DNA of 15,004 nucleotides from CAZCZR01 sp964503455 (GTDB lineage Bacteria; Bacillota; Clostridia; UBA1381), in NCBI GenBank assembly GCA_964503455.1, contig CAZCZR010000043.1:1-15004 (forward strand). The letters are read 5' to 3'. The translations under genes and the position numbers were made by a program. A model generated the notes under the pieces. The model searched no databases. It was not told where the DNA came from and saw nothing but the letters and a program-made list of their open reading frames with translations. Positions 1 through 7,576 of the stretch are shown here, in pieces; within the stretch, counting starts at the first letter, position 1; every line of letters starts with the position of its first letter.

Positions 1-1407
1 AAATTTATAAAATGCCGCGTATGTTCTGTACGCCATGTACACATCGGTTTTTGCCGAGATCTCAAATGGCGAGTGCATTGACAGAAGCGGCACGCCGCAG
101 TCTATCACGTCCATATTGAGATTTGCGACATACTGGGCGATCGTTCCGCCGCCGCCCGCGTCTACCTTTCCAAGCTCCGACGTCTGCCAGATAACGCCGT
201 CTTTGTCAAGCATATCGCATACCTTAAACACAAATTCCGAATTTGCGTCGCTTGAGCCGGACTTGCCTCTTGAGCCTGTGTATTTCATCAAAACCATGCC
301 GCAGCCGGCGAATGCCGAGTTGTTTTTCTCGCACACTGAAGGGTACGTCGGATCAAATGCCGCGCCCACGTCGCTCGACAGACATTCCGACGCGCGCATA
401 ACCTTGTTATAGCCGGTTACCGTGCAGCTGCCGGTGCATTTTTCCGTTATCTCCGCGACTGTCATGGGATAAAACGCCGACAACATTCCCGTATTGCCCA
501 TGGAGCCTATCTCCTCTTTATCAACCAGCAGACAGCAGGCGGTCTTTTCGGGGACGCCTTCCAAATCAAGAACGGCTCTCAACGCCGTATACGCGCATAC
601 TCTGTCGTCCTGCCCGTAGGCGCCTATGAAAGCGCGGTCAATGCCGACCTCGCGCGCCCCGAAAGCGGGTACAAGCTCTATCTCGGCGCTTATGAGATCC
701 CGTTCCGTGATGCCGTACTTCCCGTTTAAAAGCTTCAGCGCATTGAGCTTCACGCAGTCCTTTATTTCATCGTCCCCCGTAAGAGGTTCGCCGCCGAAAA
801 GTATATTGAGCGCCTCGCCCTCAACCGCCGACATCATTTTCTTCTGCATTTGCTCAGTCGCAAGATGCGGCAGAAGATCCGTTATGCAAAATACCGGATC
901 GCCCTCGTCCTCGCCTATGCGCACCGTCACAGTCTCGCCGTTCCTTTTTCGGATAACGCCGTGCATCGACAGCGGTATCGCCGTCCACTGATACTTCTTT
1001 ATGCCGCCGTAGTAGTGCGTCTTTAAAAGCGCCATGCCGTCGGATTCATAAAGCGGATTCTGCTTCAGGTCCATTCTGGGGGAATCGATATGCGCGCCGA
1101 CAAGGCTGATTCCGGCTTCTATGCCGGCGCTTCCTATAACGAACAGCGCTATATTCTTATCTCTGTTTATAACGTATACCCTGTCGCCGGGGTTAAGCGT
1201 TTCAAAGCTGTCAAGCGGCTTGAAGCCGCGTTTCTCCGCCATAGCCTTCGCCGCCGTCACACATTCGCGCTCTGTTTTGCCCTCGTCAAGAAACGTCCGG
1301 TAGCTTTTGCAAAGCTCCTCCATGGACGCTCTTTCGGCGGGGTCAAGCTTTTCATATACGCTGACGCGCTTGTAAAAAAGCTCGTCGGATAATTCCTTGT
1401 TTGTCAT
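1..1407 (-). CDS. apeA: M18 family aminopeptidase (3'-partial at left edge)
   Basis: Cytosolic di-zinc metalloaminopeptidase of family M18 (aminopeptidase 1 / aspartyl aminopeptidase fold), removing N-terminal residues from peptides. I translated the minus strand directly: the frame is open from ATG 1407 to base 1 (469 codons), ending in AAFYKF, close to the usual family C-terminus, so only a few residues should be missing. Visible ligands and motifs: GAHIDSPRMDLK (His106), GQDDR (bridging Asp near 267), DKEEIGSMGN (Glu298/Glu299, catalytic base and ligand), SSDVGAAFDP, and SMHSPFE (His445, last ligand). Start: an in-frame ATG also exists at 1425, but AAGGA lies between the two ATGs at good distance from 1407, so 1407 is preferred. 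It follows typA by 26 nt and is probably cotranscribed with it. The symbol apeA follows usage for the clostridial subfamily and is less certain than the family. Confidence 0.9.
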   Translation of the reverse strand, partial: MTNKELSDELFYKRVSVYEKLDPAERASMEELCKSYRTFLDEGKTERECVTAAKAMAEKRGFKPLDSFETLNPGDRVYVINRDKNIALFVIGSAGIEAGISLVGAHIDSPRMDLKQNPLYESDGMALLKTHYYGGIKKYQWTAIPLSMHGVIRKRNGETVTVRIGEDEGDPVFCITDLLPHLATEQMQKKMMSAVEGEALNILFGGEPLTGDDEIKDCVKLNALKLLNGKYGITERDLISAEIELVPAFGAREVGIDRAFIGAYGQDDRVCAYTALRAVLDLEGVPEKTACCLLVDKEEIGSMGNTGMLSAFYPMTVAEITEKCTGSCTVTGYNKVMRASECLSSDVGAAFDPTYPSVCEKNNSAFAGCGMVLMKYTGSRGKSGSSDANSEFVFKVCDMLDKDGVIWQTSELGKVDAGGGGTIAQYVANLNMDVIDCGVPLLSMHSPFEISAKTDVYMAYRTYAAFYKF

Positions 1408-1433
1408 TTTGTCAGATCCTTTCATAATAACGG

Positions 1434-3269
1434 TTATCCCTGCTGCGCTCTGGCTCTTGCCTTGGCTCTCAGGTCGGTTTTTAAAATGCGCTTTCTCATT
1501 CTCAAATCGTTGGGAGTTACCTCCAAAAGCTCGTCATCGGAGATGAAGTCAAGACACTGCTCAAGGCTCATCTGCTTGGGCGGACTCAAACGGAGCGCGT
1601 CATCGGAGCCGGAGGCTCTTGTGTTGGTGATATGCTTTTTCTTGCATACGTTCACGACAATATCTTCCGCTCTGGGGTTCTCGCCGACTATCATGCCCTC
1701 GTATACCTTAACGCCCGCGCCTATAAACAGCGTGCCGCGCTCCTGCGCATTGAACAGACCGTATGTCACCGACTCGCCGTCCTCCCACGCGATAAGCGTT
1801 CCTGTGCTTCTTTCGCGGAAATCTCCCTTGTAAGGCTCGTAGCCTTCAAGAATACTGTTGATTATACAAGTGCCCTTTGTGGCGGTCAGAAGCTCCGAGC
1901 GGCAGCCGATAAGACCGCGCGAGGGAATAAGAAACTCAAGCCTTGTATAGCCTTGCGCCGTGGGCGACATATCCTGCATTTCGCCCATGCGCTTTATTAT
2001 GCTGTCCATAACCGTGCCGGTGTATTCGTCCGGCACATCCACGGTCAGACGCTCCACAGGCTCGCATTTTACGCCGTCGATTTCCTTATATATAACAACG
2101 GGGTTCGATACCTGAAACTCATATCCCTCGCGGCGCATATTCTCGATAAGCACCGACAGATGCAGCTCGCCTCTGCCCGATACAGTGAATGCCTCGGTCG
2201 TGTCCGTTTCCTCAACGCGCAGACTTACGTTGGAGTCAAGCTCGCGGAAAAGCCTGTCGCGCAGATGCCTGCTTGTGACAAACTTGCCGTCCCTGCCCGC
2301 GAACGGACTGTCGTTCACCGAGAACGTCATTGAAAGCACAGGGTCGTCTATCTTTACAAACGGCAGCGGGTCGGGGTTTTGGAACTCGCATATGGTATCG
2401 CCTATGTTTATATCGGCGATGCCCGACACGGCGACAACATCTCCGGCGGTGACCTTCTCCGCGGGAACCTTTTCAAGACCCTCGTAGGTATACAGCCGCG
2501 CCGCCTTGCCCTGACGCGTCTTGTCCGTGTGAGAGTTGCACACGGTAAGCGTCTGGTTTTGAGATATTGAGCCGCGCTCTATCTTTCCGACAGCGATCCT
2601 GCCGGTGTACTCGTCATAGTCGATGTTTGACACAAGCATCCTGAGCGGACCGTCATCATCGCAGTCGGGACAGGGGATATAGTTTACGATCAGCTCGAAC
2701 AGATCGGTCAGATCGCTTTTGGGATGCTCGGGATCGTATTCGGCTGTCGCCCAGCCGTCTCTGCCGGAAGCGTAGATAACAGGCGTGTCAAGCTGCTCAT
2801 CCGTTGCGCCGAGGTCTATAAAAAGCTCAAGCACCTCATCCACCACCTCGTAAGGCCGCGCGTTCGGGCGGTCTATCTTGTTTACGACTATAACCGGCTT
2901 TAGGTTAAGCGCCAGAGCCTTTGAAAGCACGAACCTCGTCTGCGGCATACATCCCTCGAAGGCGTCCACCAAAAGAAGCACTCCGTCAACCATTTCAAGT
3001 CCGCGCTCAACCTCTCCGCCGAAGTCCGCGTGTCCCGGAGTGTCTATAATATTTATTTTCACGCCCTTGTATTCAAGGGAGGTGTTTTTCGCAAGTATGG
3101 TTATTCCGCGCTCGCGCTCAAGATCGTTTGAGTCCATGACGCGCTCGTCCACCTGCTCGTTTTCACGGAAGATGCCGCTCTGCGCAAGCATTGCGTCCAC
3201 AAGCGTGGTCTTGCCGTGATCGACATGAGCGATAATGGCGATGTTTCTTATGTTTTCTCTGTTATGCAT
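1434..3269 (-). CDS. typA: Translational GTPase TypA/BipA
   Basis: Ribosome-binding translational GTPase related to EF-G and LepA. In other bacteria it supports 50S assembly and growth under cold or other stress. The 611-residue length is normal for the family. G1 P-loop AHVDHGKT (residues 14-21), switch I with RERGITI (52-58), G3 DTPGH (76-80) and G4 NKID (130-133) are all intact. The EF-G-like domains and the BipA-specific C-terminal domain (around the SRGLIGCRSELLTATKG region) follow. The start is supported by AAAGGA about 9 nt upstream and by the canonical N-terminus MHNRENIRNIAIIAHVDHGK. A near-consensus promoter lies at 3315-3343. It is the first gene of a likely two-gene unit with the M18 aminopeptidase. 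Confidence 0.97.
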   Translation of the reverse strand: MHNRENIRNIAIIAHVDHGKTTLVDAMLAQSGIFRENEQVDERVMDSNDLERERGITILAKNTSLEYKGVKINIIDTPGHADFGGEVERGLEMVDGVLLLVDAFEGCMPQTRFVLSKALALNLKPVIVVNKIDRPNARPYEVVDEVLELFIDLGATDEQLDTPVIYASGRDGWATAEYDPEHPKSDLTDLFELIVNYIPCPDCDDDGPLRMLVSNIDYDEYTGRIAVGKIERGSISQNQTLTVCNSHTDKTRQGKAARLYTYEGLEKVPAEKVTAGDVVAVSGIADINIGDTICEFQNPDPLPFVKIDDPVLSMTFSVNDSPFAGRDGKFVTSRHLRDRLFRELDSNVSLRVEETDTTEAFTVSGRGELHLSVLIENMRREGYEFQVSNPVVIYKEIDGVKCEPVERLTVDVPDEYTGTVMDSIIKRMGEMQDMSPTAQGYTRLEFLIPSRGLIGCRSELLTATKGTCIINSILEGYEPYKGDFRERSTGTLIAWEDGESVTYGLFNAQERGTLFIGAGVKVYEGMIVGENPRAEDIVVNVCKKKHITNTRASGSDDALRLSPPKQMSLEQCLDFISDDELLEVTPNDLRMRKRILKTDLRAKARARAQQG

Positions 3270-3314
3270 CTTATTCAGTCCTTTTTATGGTATTATACAC
3301 TTTTCCAAAATTAT

Positions 3315-3343
3315 ATTATACCATATGTACCCGCGTTTGTAAA
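3315..3343 (-). promoter_or_regulatory. typA promoter
   Basis: Read on the minus strand, TTTACA (3338-3343) and TATAAT (3315-3320) are separated by exactly 17 bp. This is a sigma-A type promoter with one mismatch in the -35 box. The start of transcription would be near 3308, leaving a leader of about 40 nt before typA. Confidence 0.8.
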
Positions 3344-3386
3344 GCATTATTTTTGCCGTTAAAACATACGTCCGGCGCGAAAATTT

Positions 3387-3400
3387 CGGCAAATTTGCCG
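3387..3400. repeat. 14-bp perfect palindrome between divergent promoters
   Basis: CGGCAAATTTGCCG is its own reverse complement. It lies in the divergent region between the typA promoter (3315-3343) and the promoter of the EamA gene (3482-3510), about 44 bp upstream of the typA -35 box. It could be a protein-binding operator; no second copy was noticed in the window. Confidence 0.5.
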
Positions 3401-3481
3401 TTGCGGCGGGGAAATGACGGACGTTTTGCGCAGGGGATGCGTGAAAACAGCGAAAAATTTCGGATTTTATCAGGCAGGTAC

Positions 3482-3510
3482 TTTAAAAATTCTTTGCGGT
3501 GTGATATAAT
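3482..3510 (+). promoter_or_regulatory. Promoter of the EamA-family gene
   Basis: TTTAAA (3482-3487), 17-bp spacer, TATAAT (3505-3510), with TG one base upstream of the -10 box (extended -10). The leader to the ATG at 3544 is only about 27 nt and contains the AAGGAG ribosome binding site at 3528-3533. Confidence 0.7.
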
Positions 3511-3543
3511 GAGATAAAGATAATTTTAAGGAGATGCTTTGTT

Positions 3544-3957
3544 ATGTGGTTTGTATTTGCGGCGCTGTCGTCGGTATTTGCGGCGGCGACTTCGATTCTG
3601 GCAAAAATCGGCATAGAAAATGTCAATTCGAATCTGGCTACGGCTGTAAGAACGGTCGTGGTCGTGATAATGGCTTGGGGGATAGTGTTCATAACGGGCG
3701 CGCAGAGCGGTATAAGCGGTATAAGCAAAAAGAGCTGGGTTTTTCTGATACTGTCGGGGCTTGCCACAGGCGCGTCGTGGCTGTGCTACTATAAAGCGCT
3801 CCAAATGGGCGACGCGTCAAGGGTAGTGCCGGTGGATAAGCTCAGCATAGTGATAACGCTGATCCTCGCGGCGGTATGCCTGCATGAGAGGTTCACCGTA
3901 AAATCCGTTATCGGAGCGGCTCTTATTACAGCCGGCACGTTTGCCATGATACTGTGA
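3544..3957 (+). CDS. Half-size EamA/DMT-family membrane transporter
   Basis: Small integral membrane protein of 137 residues with a single EamA repeat. Full-length drug/metabolite transporters have two such repeats (about 300 residues), so this one would have to act as a dimer. Hydrophobic segments lie at about residues 1-19, 33-51, 65-84, 99-113 and 118-137. The C-terminal part has the typical EamA signature: alternating small residues in LSGLATGASWLCYYKALQMG, then PVDKLSIVITLILA, an HER turn and GAALITAGTF. AAGGAG ends 10 nt before the ATG, and the gene has its own promoter. Substrate unknown. It stands alone between divergent typA and the LCP gene, and I see no convincing terminator after it, so some read-through into the LCP gene is possible. 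Confidence 0.88.
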   Translation: MWFVFAALSSVFAAATSILAKIGIENVNSNLATAVRTVVVVIMAWGIVFITGAQSGISGISKKSWVFLILSGLATGASWLCYYKALQMGDASRVVPVDKLSIVITLILAAVCLHERFTVKSVIGAALITAGTFAMIL

Positions 3958-4047
3958 CGCCGCCTGAACAGACCGGCCGCCCCGCATTGCAGGCGCACGG
4001 ACACTAACAAAAAAATATATTTTTTGATAAGAAAATTTATAAATTCC

Positions 4048-4076
4048 TTGACATTAATATATTCGAATGATATAAT
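4048..4076 (+). promoter_or_regulatory. Perfect-consensus promoter of the LCP gene
   Basis: TTGACA (4048-4053), 17-bp spacer, TATAAT (4071-4076), plus TG immediately before the -10 box (TGATATAAT). Both hexamers match the sigma-A consensus exactly. The predicted leader is about 100 nt; I see no strong hairpin in it. Confidence 0.9.
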
Positions 4077-4181
4077 ATTATTGATTATATGCTGTTTTAT
4101 ACGCTTTGCTCAATACATACGCTGCGTTAATTGGGTTTTTTATTTCTACAGCTGTTTGACGTTTGAAAGGAAATTATTGAA

Positions 4182-5318
4182 ATGAAATTCAATGTAAAAC
4201 GATATTTTCAAGTGTTGGGTATATCTCTTTCCGTAATACTGCTCGGCGCGCTGGTCGCAATAGGGATGGATTATTTTGATTTTTCGTTTTTTCAAAACGA
4301 TTCCGACATTTTGCAAGCCGAAGGCACGGAATCGGATGAAAACATAAACGTGCTTCTTTTGGGGGTTGACGTCGAGGGGTTGCGTACCGACGCTATGATG
4401 ATCGCATCATTCAACACTAAGACAAAGGACGTGAATCTGCTTTCCATACCGCGCGACACAAGAATGTACATCGGCTCGAAATATCAAAAAATCAATGCCG
4501 CTCACGCGATCGGCAGTATAGTAAGCTACGAAAACATGGCGGGCGCGGAAGGCTCTATGGAGGCTGTAATGCGTCTGACCGGAATACCTATAAATTATTA
4601 TATTGAATTTTCGTTTTATGCCATACAGAGTATGTTCGACGCTATAGGTCCGGTGCATTTTGAGATCCCCGATCTGTATGATGACGGCGTGGGTATGGTG
4701 TACGATGATCCGGTGCAGGATCTTCACATTAATCTTCCGCCGGGGGAGTACGACCTCACGGGAGAGCAGGTGGTGCAGCTTCTGCGCTACAGAAAAGGCA
4801 ATAAAAAAGAGGGCGGCACCCGCGACGGCTACCCTGACGGCGACAAGGGCCGTATAGAAATGCAGCAGAAATTTATCAAGGCTGTGGTTGACCAAAAGCT
4901 CAACGCCGGACTTGTTCTGCGCATACCCGCGATCTTCAAATCGCTGAGCGAGAATATCAAAACGAATCTCACAATATCGGACGTGCTTAAATACTCGAAA
5001 TATCTGAATGATTTTTCAAGCGAACATATACATACGTTCACGCTTCCGGGTCATTTCAGCGAGGAGGGCGAAATAAAGGATTCAAAGGATGATTTCTGGA
5101 TCGCCGATATGGACGCGGTAAAAGAGCTTGTGGAGGGTACCTTCGGATATGACGCTTCGGATATAACCATAAAGAACGGCGACGCCGTAAAGGCAACACC
5201 CGCTCCCGTAGGTTCGGGCAAGCGCGTCAAAACCACACCGAAAAGCGACTCCGCCACGACTGCGCCGACTGCATCTACTGTCAAACGAGTTGAGGAGGAC
5301 GACGAGGCGGACGGCTGA
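4182..5318 (+). CDS. LCP family cell-wall glycopolymer ligase
   Basis: LytR-CpsA-Psr family protein. Members transfer undecaprenyl-linked teichoic acids or polysaccharides to peptidoglycan on the outer face of the membrane. The 378 residues comprise a short cytoplasmic start, one membrane helix at about residues 11-29, and an extracellular LCP domain at about 55-240. Family residues are visible: the RTD motif (68-70), PRDT with Arg91/Asp92, the RYR pair (Arg202, Arg204), and Arg224 with Gln228 four residues later, the set that binds the pyrophosphate of the lipid substrate in characterised members. The C-terminal 45 residues are low-complexity, rich in Thr, Ala, Pro and Ser, and end acidic; they are probably a flexible wall-facing tail. 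AAAGGA lies 10 nt before the ATG. It is transcribed alone from a very strong promoter and ends at a strong terminator. The polymer it attaches cannot be told from sequence. Confidence 0.92.
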   Translation: MKFNVKRYFQVLGISLSVILLGALVAIGMDYFDFSFFQNDSDILQAEGTESDENINVLLLGVDVEGLRTDAMMIASFNTKTKDVNLLSIPRDTRMYIGSKYQKINAAHAIGSIVSYENMAGAEGSMEAVMRLTGIPINYYIEFSFYAIQSMFDAIGPVHFEIPDLYDDGVGMVYDDPVQDLHINLPPGEYDLTGEQVVQLLRYRKGNKKEGGTRDGYPDGDKGRIEMQQKFIKAVVDQKLNAGLVLRIPAIFKSLSENIKTNLTISDVLKYSKYLNDFSSEHIHTFTLPGHFSEEGEIKDSKDDFWIADMDAVKELVEGTFGYDASDITIKNGDAVKATPAPVGSGKRVKTTPKSDSATTAPTASTVKRVEEDDEADG

Positions 5319-5336
5319 TACTTCTTTTAAAAACAA

Positions 5337-5368
5337 AAAACCGGCGCTATCACATCGGCGCCGGTTTT
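5337..5368. terminator. Bidirectional intrinsic terminator after the LCP gene
   Basis: An 11-bp perfect stem (5337-5347 with 5358-5368; AAAACCGGCGC / GCGCCGGTTTT) with a 10-nt loop. On the plus strand it is followed by TTTTATTTT. On the minus strand the hairpin runs into TTTTTTGTTTTT. It should therefore stop both LCP transcription and any read-through from the convergent pheA. Confidence 0.92.
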
Positions 5369-5369
5369 A

Positions 5370-5402
5370 TTTTGGTTTTGGTTTTGGTTTTGATTTTGAT
5401 TT
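5370..5402. repeat. Tandem hexanucleotide repeat TTTTGG/TTTTGA
   Basis: About five and a half copies of a 6-bp unit: three of TTTTGG, two of TTTTGA, then TTT. It begins just after the LCP terminator, between the two convergent terminators, outside any gene. Together with the GG at 5363-5364 the plus strand offers four GG tracts. Confidence 0.85.
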
Positions 5403-5412
5403 AACTCTGTTC

Positions 5413-5452
5413 AAAAAAACGGCATCCGCGCCTCTTTTAAAGAGGGGATGCC
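5413..5452 (-). terminator. Intrinsic terminator of aroF-pheA
   Basis: On the minus strand a long hairpin (5421-5452, arms GGCATCC / GGATGCC outside and CCTCTTT / AAAGAGG inside) is followed by a run of seven T (5413-5419). It begins 17 nt past the pheA stop. Confidence 0.92.
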
Positions 5453-5469
5453 GATCCTTGATATAATGA

Positions 5470-6291
5470 CTAACCCGTGATCTCCCGCTCGTAGGAGCCG
5501 AGGAATTTATAAAACGATGTGCTTTTCCTCAGCCTTTCAAGCGCGAAATATATGGTCGGATTATCAATGTTGCCCTCAATGTCTATGAAGAACATATACG
5601 TTCCCAGCGCCTTTTTTAAGGGGCGCGACTCTATCTTGAGCATATTTATCCCCGATTCGGAAAACCCTTCCAAGGACTTGTAAAGACAGCCCGGCCTATG
5701 CGCTACCGTAAAGGCGATCGATGTTTTGTCATGATCGGTGACGCGCATATTTCTCTTTTTGGAAAGCACCACAAAACGCGTGGCGTTGTTGCTTTCGTCC
5801 CCGCAGTCGGGCAAAAGCATTTCCAAGCCGTAAACGTCCTCAAGTCCCTTGGGGCCGATGCAGGCGATGCTTCCGTCCCCTGCGGAAACTATCGCCCCCG
5901 CTTCGGAGGTTGAGTTCGCAAACTCTATTTCCCTGTCCGAAAATTCGCTGTTCAGTATCCGCGAGCACTGTCCTATCGCCTGAGGATGGGACATTATTTT
6001 TTTAATATCCTCTTTCCTTGTTCCCTTTTTTACAAAAAGGTTCTGACTTATGCGAAGAATATGCTCCGCCGCTATATACAGATCCACGTCAAACGCAAGA
6101 GTGTCAAGCGTGACATTTATGCTTCCCTCTATGGAATTTTCTATCGGGACTATACCCTCGTCAATATCGCCGCCGTTGACCGCGAGTATAAGAGAATATA
6201 TAGTGGCATACTGCTTTATATCGCCGTTTTTTGAATATTCAAGGGCGGCTGTGTGTGAAAACGTCCCCTCTGGACCGAGATACCCAAGCAT
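5470..6291 (-). CDS. pheA: Prephenate dehydratase with ACT domain
   Basis: Converts prephenate to phenylpyruvate, the committed step to phenylalanine. The monofunctional form of 273 residues has no chorismate mutase domain. The catalytic domain (about 1-178) shows the N-terminal GYLGPEGTFSH, the ENSIEGSI loop (51-58), SHPQAIGQC (101-109) and the catalytic TRF triad (171-173). The ACT domain (about 188-268) carries HRPGCLYKSL and the ESRP motif (221-224), which in this family form the phenylalanine allosteric site, so feedback inhibition by Phe is expected. Its ATG follows the aroF stop after a single base (TGATATG), and only a weak GGA precedes it, so translation is probably coupled to aroF. 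A strong terminator follows. Confidence 0.96.
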   Translation of the reverse strand: MLGYLGPEGTFSHTAALEYSKNGDIKQYATIYSLILAVNGGDIDEGIVPIENSIEGSINVTLDTLAFDVDLYIAAEHILRISQNLFVKKGTRKEDIKKIMSHPQAIGQCSRILNSEFSDREIEFANSTSEAGAIVSAGDGSIACIGPKGLEDVYGLEMLLPDCGDESNNATRFVVLSKKRNMRVTDHDKTSIAFTVAHRPGCLYKSLEGFSESGINMLKIESRPLKKALGTYMFFIDIEGNIDNPTIYFALERLRKSTSFYKFLGSYEREITG

Positions 6292-6292
6292 A

Positions 6293-7312
6293 TCAGTCCA
6301 AATCCCGTCCGACAGCGGCCGCTATGGGGCGAAGCTTTACCATAAGCTCGGCAAACTCCGTGGGGGTCAGCGACTGTTCGCCGTCCGACAATGCCTTTTC
6401 GGGGCAGTTGTGTACCTCTATCATAAGACCGTCCGCTCCGGCGGCGACAGCTCCCTTTGAAAGAGCCGGAACATACTTCGATGTTCCCGCGGCGTGACTC
6501 GGATCCGCGATTATAGGCAGATGCGAAAGCTCCTTTGACACAGGTATAGCCGACAGGTCGAAGGTGTTTCTGGTGGACTTTTCATATGTTCTTATTCCGC
6601 GCTCGCACAGAATTACATTATCGTTGCCCTCGGACATTATATACTCCGCAGCCATCAGCCATTCTTCCATGGTGGCGGACAGTCCGCGCTTTAAAAGGAT
6701 AGGCTTGTTGCACTTGCCCACCTCGCGCAGAAGCTTGAAGTTCTGCATATTTCTCGCGCCTATCTGCATTATATCGGCATACTTCGCCACAAGCTCAACG
6801 TCGCGCGTATCAAGCACCTCCGTGCATATGGGCATATTAAGCTCCTTGCCGACAGTTGACATTATCACAAGTCCCTCGCCTTCAAGTCCCGCGAAGGAAT
6901 AGGGTGACGAGCGCGGCTTAAACGCCCCGCCTCTTAAAATATTGGCGCCCGAAAGCTGTACCTGCTGCGCCACGAATCTGAACTGGTCCAGACTCTCTAT
7001 CGCGCACGGGCCGGCAAATATCGCCAGCTTGTTCCCCCCGACGCTGACCCCGTGAGTGACGTCTATTACCGACTGCTCCTTATGCAGCTCCTTTGACGCA
7101 AGCTTATACGGACGCATTATCGGAACGACATTCTCAACGCCTTCCATAATAAGCATCTGATTCATCGAAAGGCGTCTTTTATCGCCTATCGCGCCTATAA
7201 CGGTCTTTTTCTCGCCGTAAATCGGATGCGTCGAAAAACCGTAGGAGGTAAGTCTTTGTTCCACGGCTTCTATCTGTTTCGCCGTAGCGTCATCTTTCAT
7301 TATGATAATCAT
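6293..7312 (-). CDS. aroF: 3-deoxy-7-phosphoheptulonate synthase (DAHP synthase, type I-beta)
   Basis: Condenses phosphoenolpyruvate and erythrose 4-phosphate to DAHP, the first step of the shikimate pathway. The 339 residues match the I-beta class seen in Thermotoga: an N-terminal ferredoxin-like regulatory domain (about 1-70, beginning MIIIMKDDAT) followed by the TIM barrel. Active-site motifs: GPCAIES (101-107, metal-ligand Cys103), RGGAFKPRSSPYSF (127-140, PEP and E4P binding), KRGL, and the metal-binding ADPSHAAG and MIEVH segments near the C-terminus. The N-terminal domain implies feedback by Tyr or Phe. The start is set by the family N-terminus; AAAGGA is 12 nt away, slightly long. It has its own promoter (7353-7381) with a short leader and no visible attenuator, and forms a unit with pheA. 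Confidence 0.96.
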   Translation of the reverse strand: MIIIMKDDATAKQIEAVEQRLTSYGFSTHPIYGEKKTVIGAIGDKRRLSMNQMLIMEGVENVVPIMRPYKLASKELHKEQSVIDVTHGVSVGGNKLAIFAGPCAIESLDQFRFVAQQVQLSGANILRGGAFKPRSSPYSFAGLEGEGLVIMSTVGKELNMPICTEVLDTRDVELVAKYADIMQIGARNMQNFKLLREVGKCNKPILLKRGLSATMEEWLMAAEYIMSEGNDNVILCERGIRTYEKSTRNTFDLSAIPVSKELSHLPIIADPSHAAGTSKYVPALSKGAVAAGADGLMIEVHNCPEKALSDGEQSLTPTEFAELMVKLRPIAAAVGRDLD

Positions 7313-7352
7313 CTGATCGTTTCTTCCTTTCAGTATTCTGTTTCCTCATATC

Positions 7353-7381
7353 ATTATAACAGAATATGAATGTATATGCAA
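7353..7381 (-). promoter_or_regulatory. aroF-pheA promoter
   Basis: Minus strand: TTGCAT (7376-7381), 17-bp spacer, TATAAT (7353-7358). The predicted leader is about 34 nt. It diverges from the purF promoter with roughly 45 bp between the two -35 boxes. Confidence 0.82.
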
Positions 7382-7425
7382 CACTTTTTTGGTGAAATAT
7401 TTAACCAAATTTTATTGATATTCTA

Positions 7426-7454
7426 TTGAAAATTTGAAAAAATCATAGTATAAT
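7426..7454 (+). promoter_or_regulatory. purF promoter
   Basis: TTGAAA (7426-7431), 17-bp spacer, TATAAT (7449-7454). Transcription should begin near 7460, right at the base of the leader hairpin at 7460-7524. Confidence 0.82.
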
Positions 7455-7459
7455 ATATA

Positions 7460-7524
7460 GGGTATCTCCAAAGCGCTGCGGCGCCGTTAAAGCGCGCGGG
7501 CGGATTTAGCCTTTGGACAGACCC
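7460..7524 (+). promoter_or_regulatory. Structured purF leader (unassigned RNA element)
   Basis: The ends pair as a 14-position stem, 7460-7473 with 7511-7524: GGGT/ACCC at the base and CCAAAG/CTTTGG at the top, with 12 pairs and two internal mismatches (A-G, C-C). The 37-nt apical part (7474-7510) is very GC-rich and can fold further. No T-run follows, so this is not a terminator in itself. The sequence has none of the conserved blocks I know from purine, ZTP or ykkC/PRPP riboswitches. It lies about 50 nt before the purF start. Confidence 0.5.
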
Positions 7525-7576
7525 TGAAAATGAAAAGAATTATTATTCATGGTTTAATGAATTACGGGAGAATTAT

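Noticed and set aside
35..1392. Several plus-strand open frames of 60-125 codons in the first 1.4 kb
   Set aside because: They lie opposite the M18 aminopeptidase frame, which keeps all metal ligands from 1407 to base 1.
1632..2333. A 233-codon plus-strand open frame opposite typA
   Set aside because: It is an antisense shadow of a highly conserved GTPase: no ribosome binding site, His/Arg/Ala-rich composition and no recognisable domain.
4009..4025. A7-TATA-T6 palindrome as terminator of the EamA gene
   Set aside because: The stem is only A-T pairs and has no GC core, so it is unlikely to terminate. The weak CGCCTG/CAGGCG pairing before it has a 23-nt loop and no T-run.
5370..5402. CRISPR-like or integration-site repeat
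   Set aside because: The unit is 6 bp with no spacers and no mobile-element genes nearby; it is a simple sequence repeat.
7455..7576. Purine, ZTP or ykkC/PRPP riboswitch upstream of purF
   Set aside because: None of the conserved core sequences of these classes is visible; only a long unassigned hairpin can be claimed.
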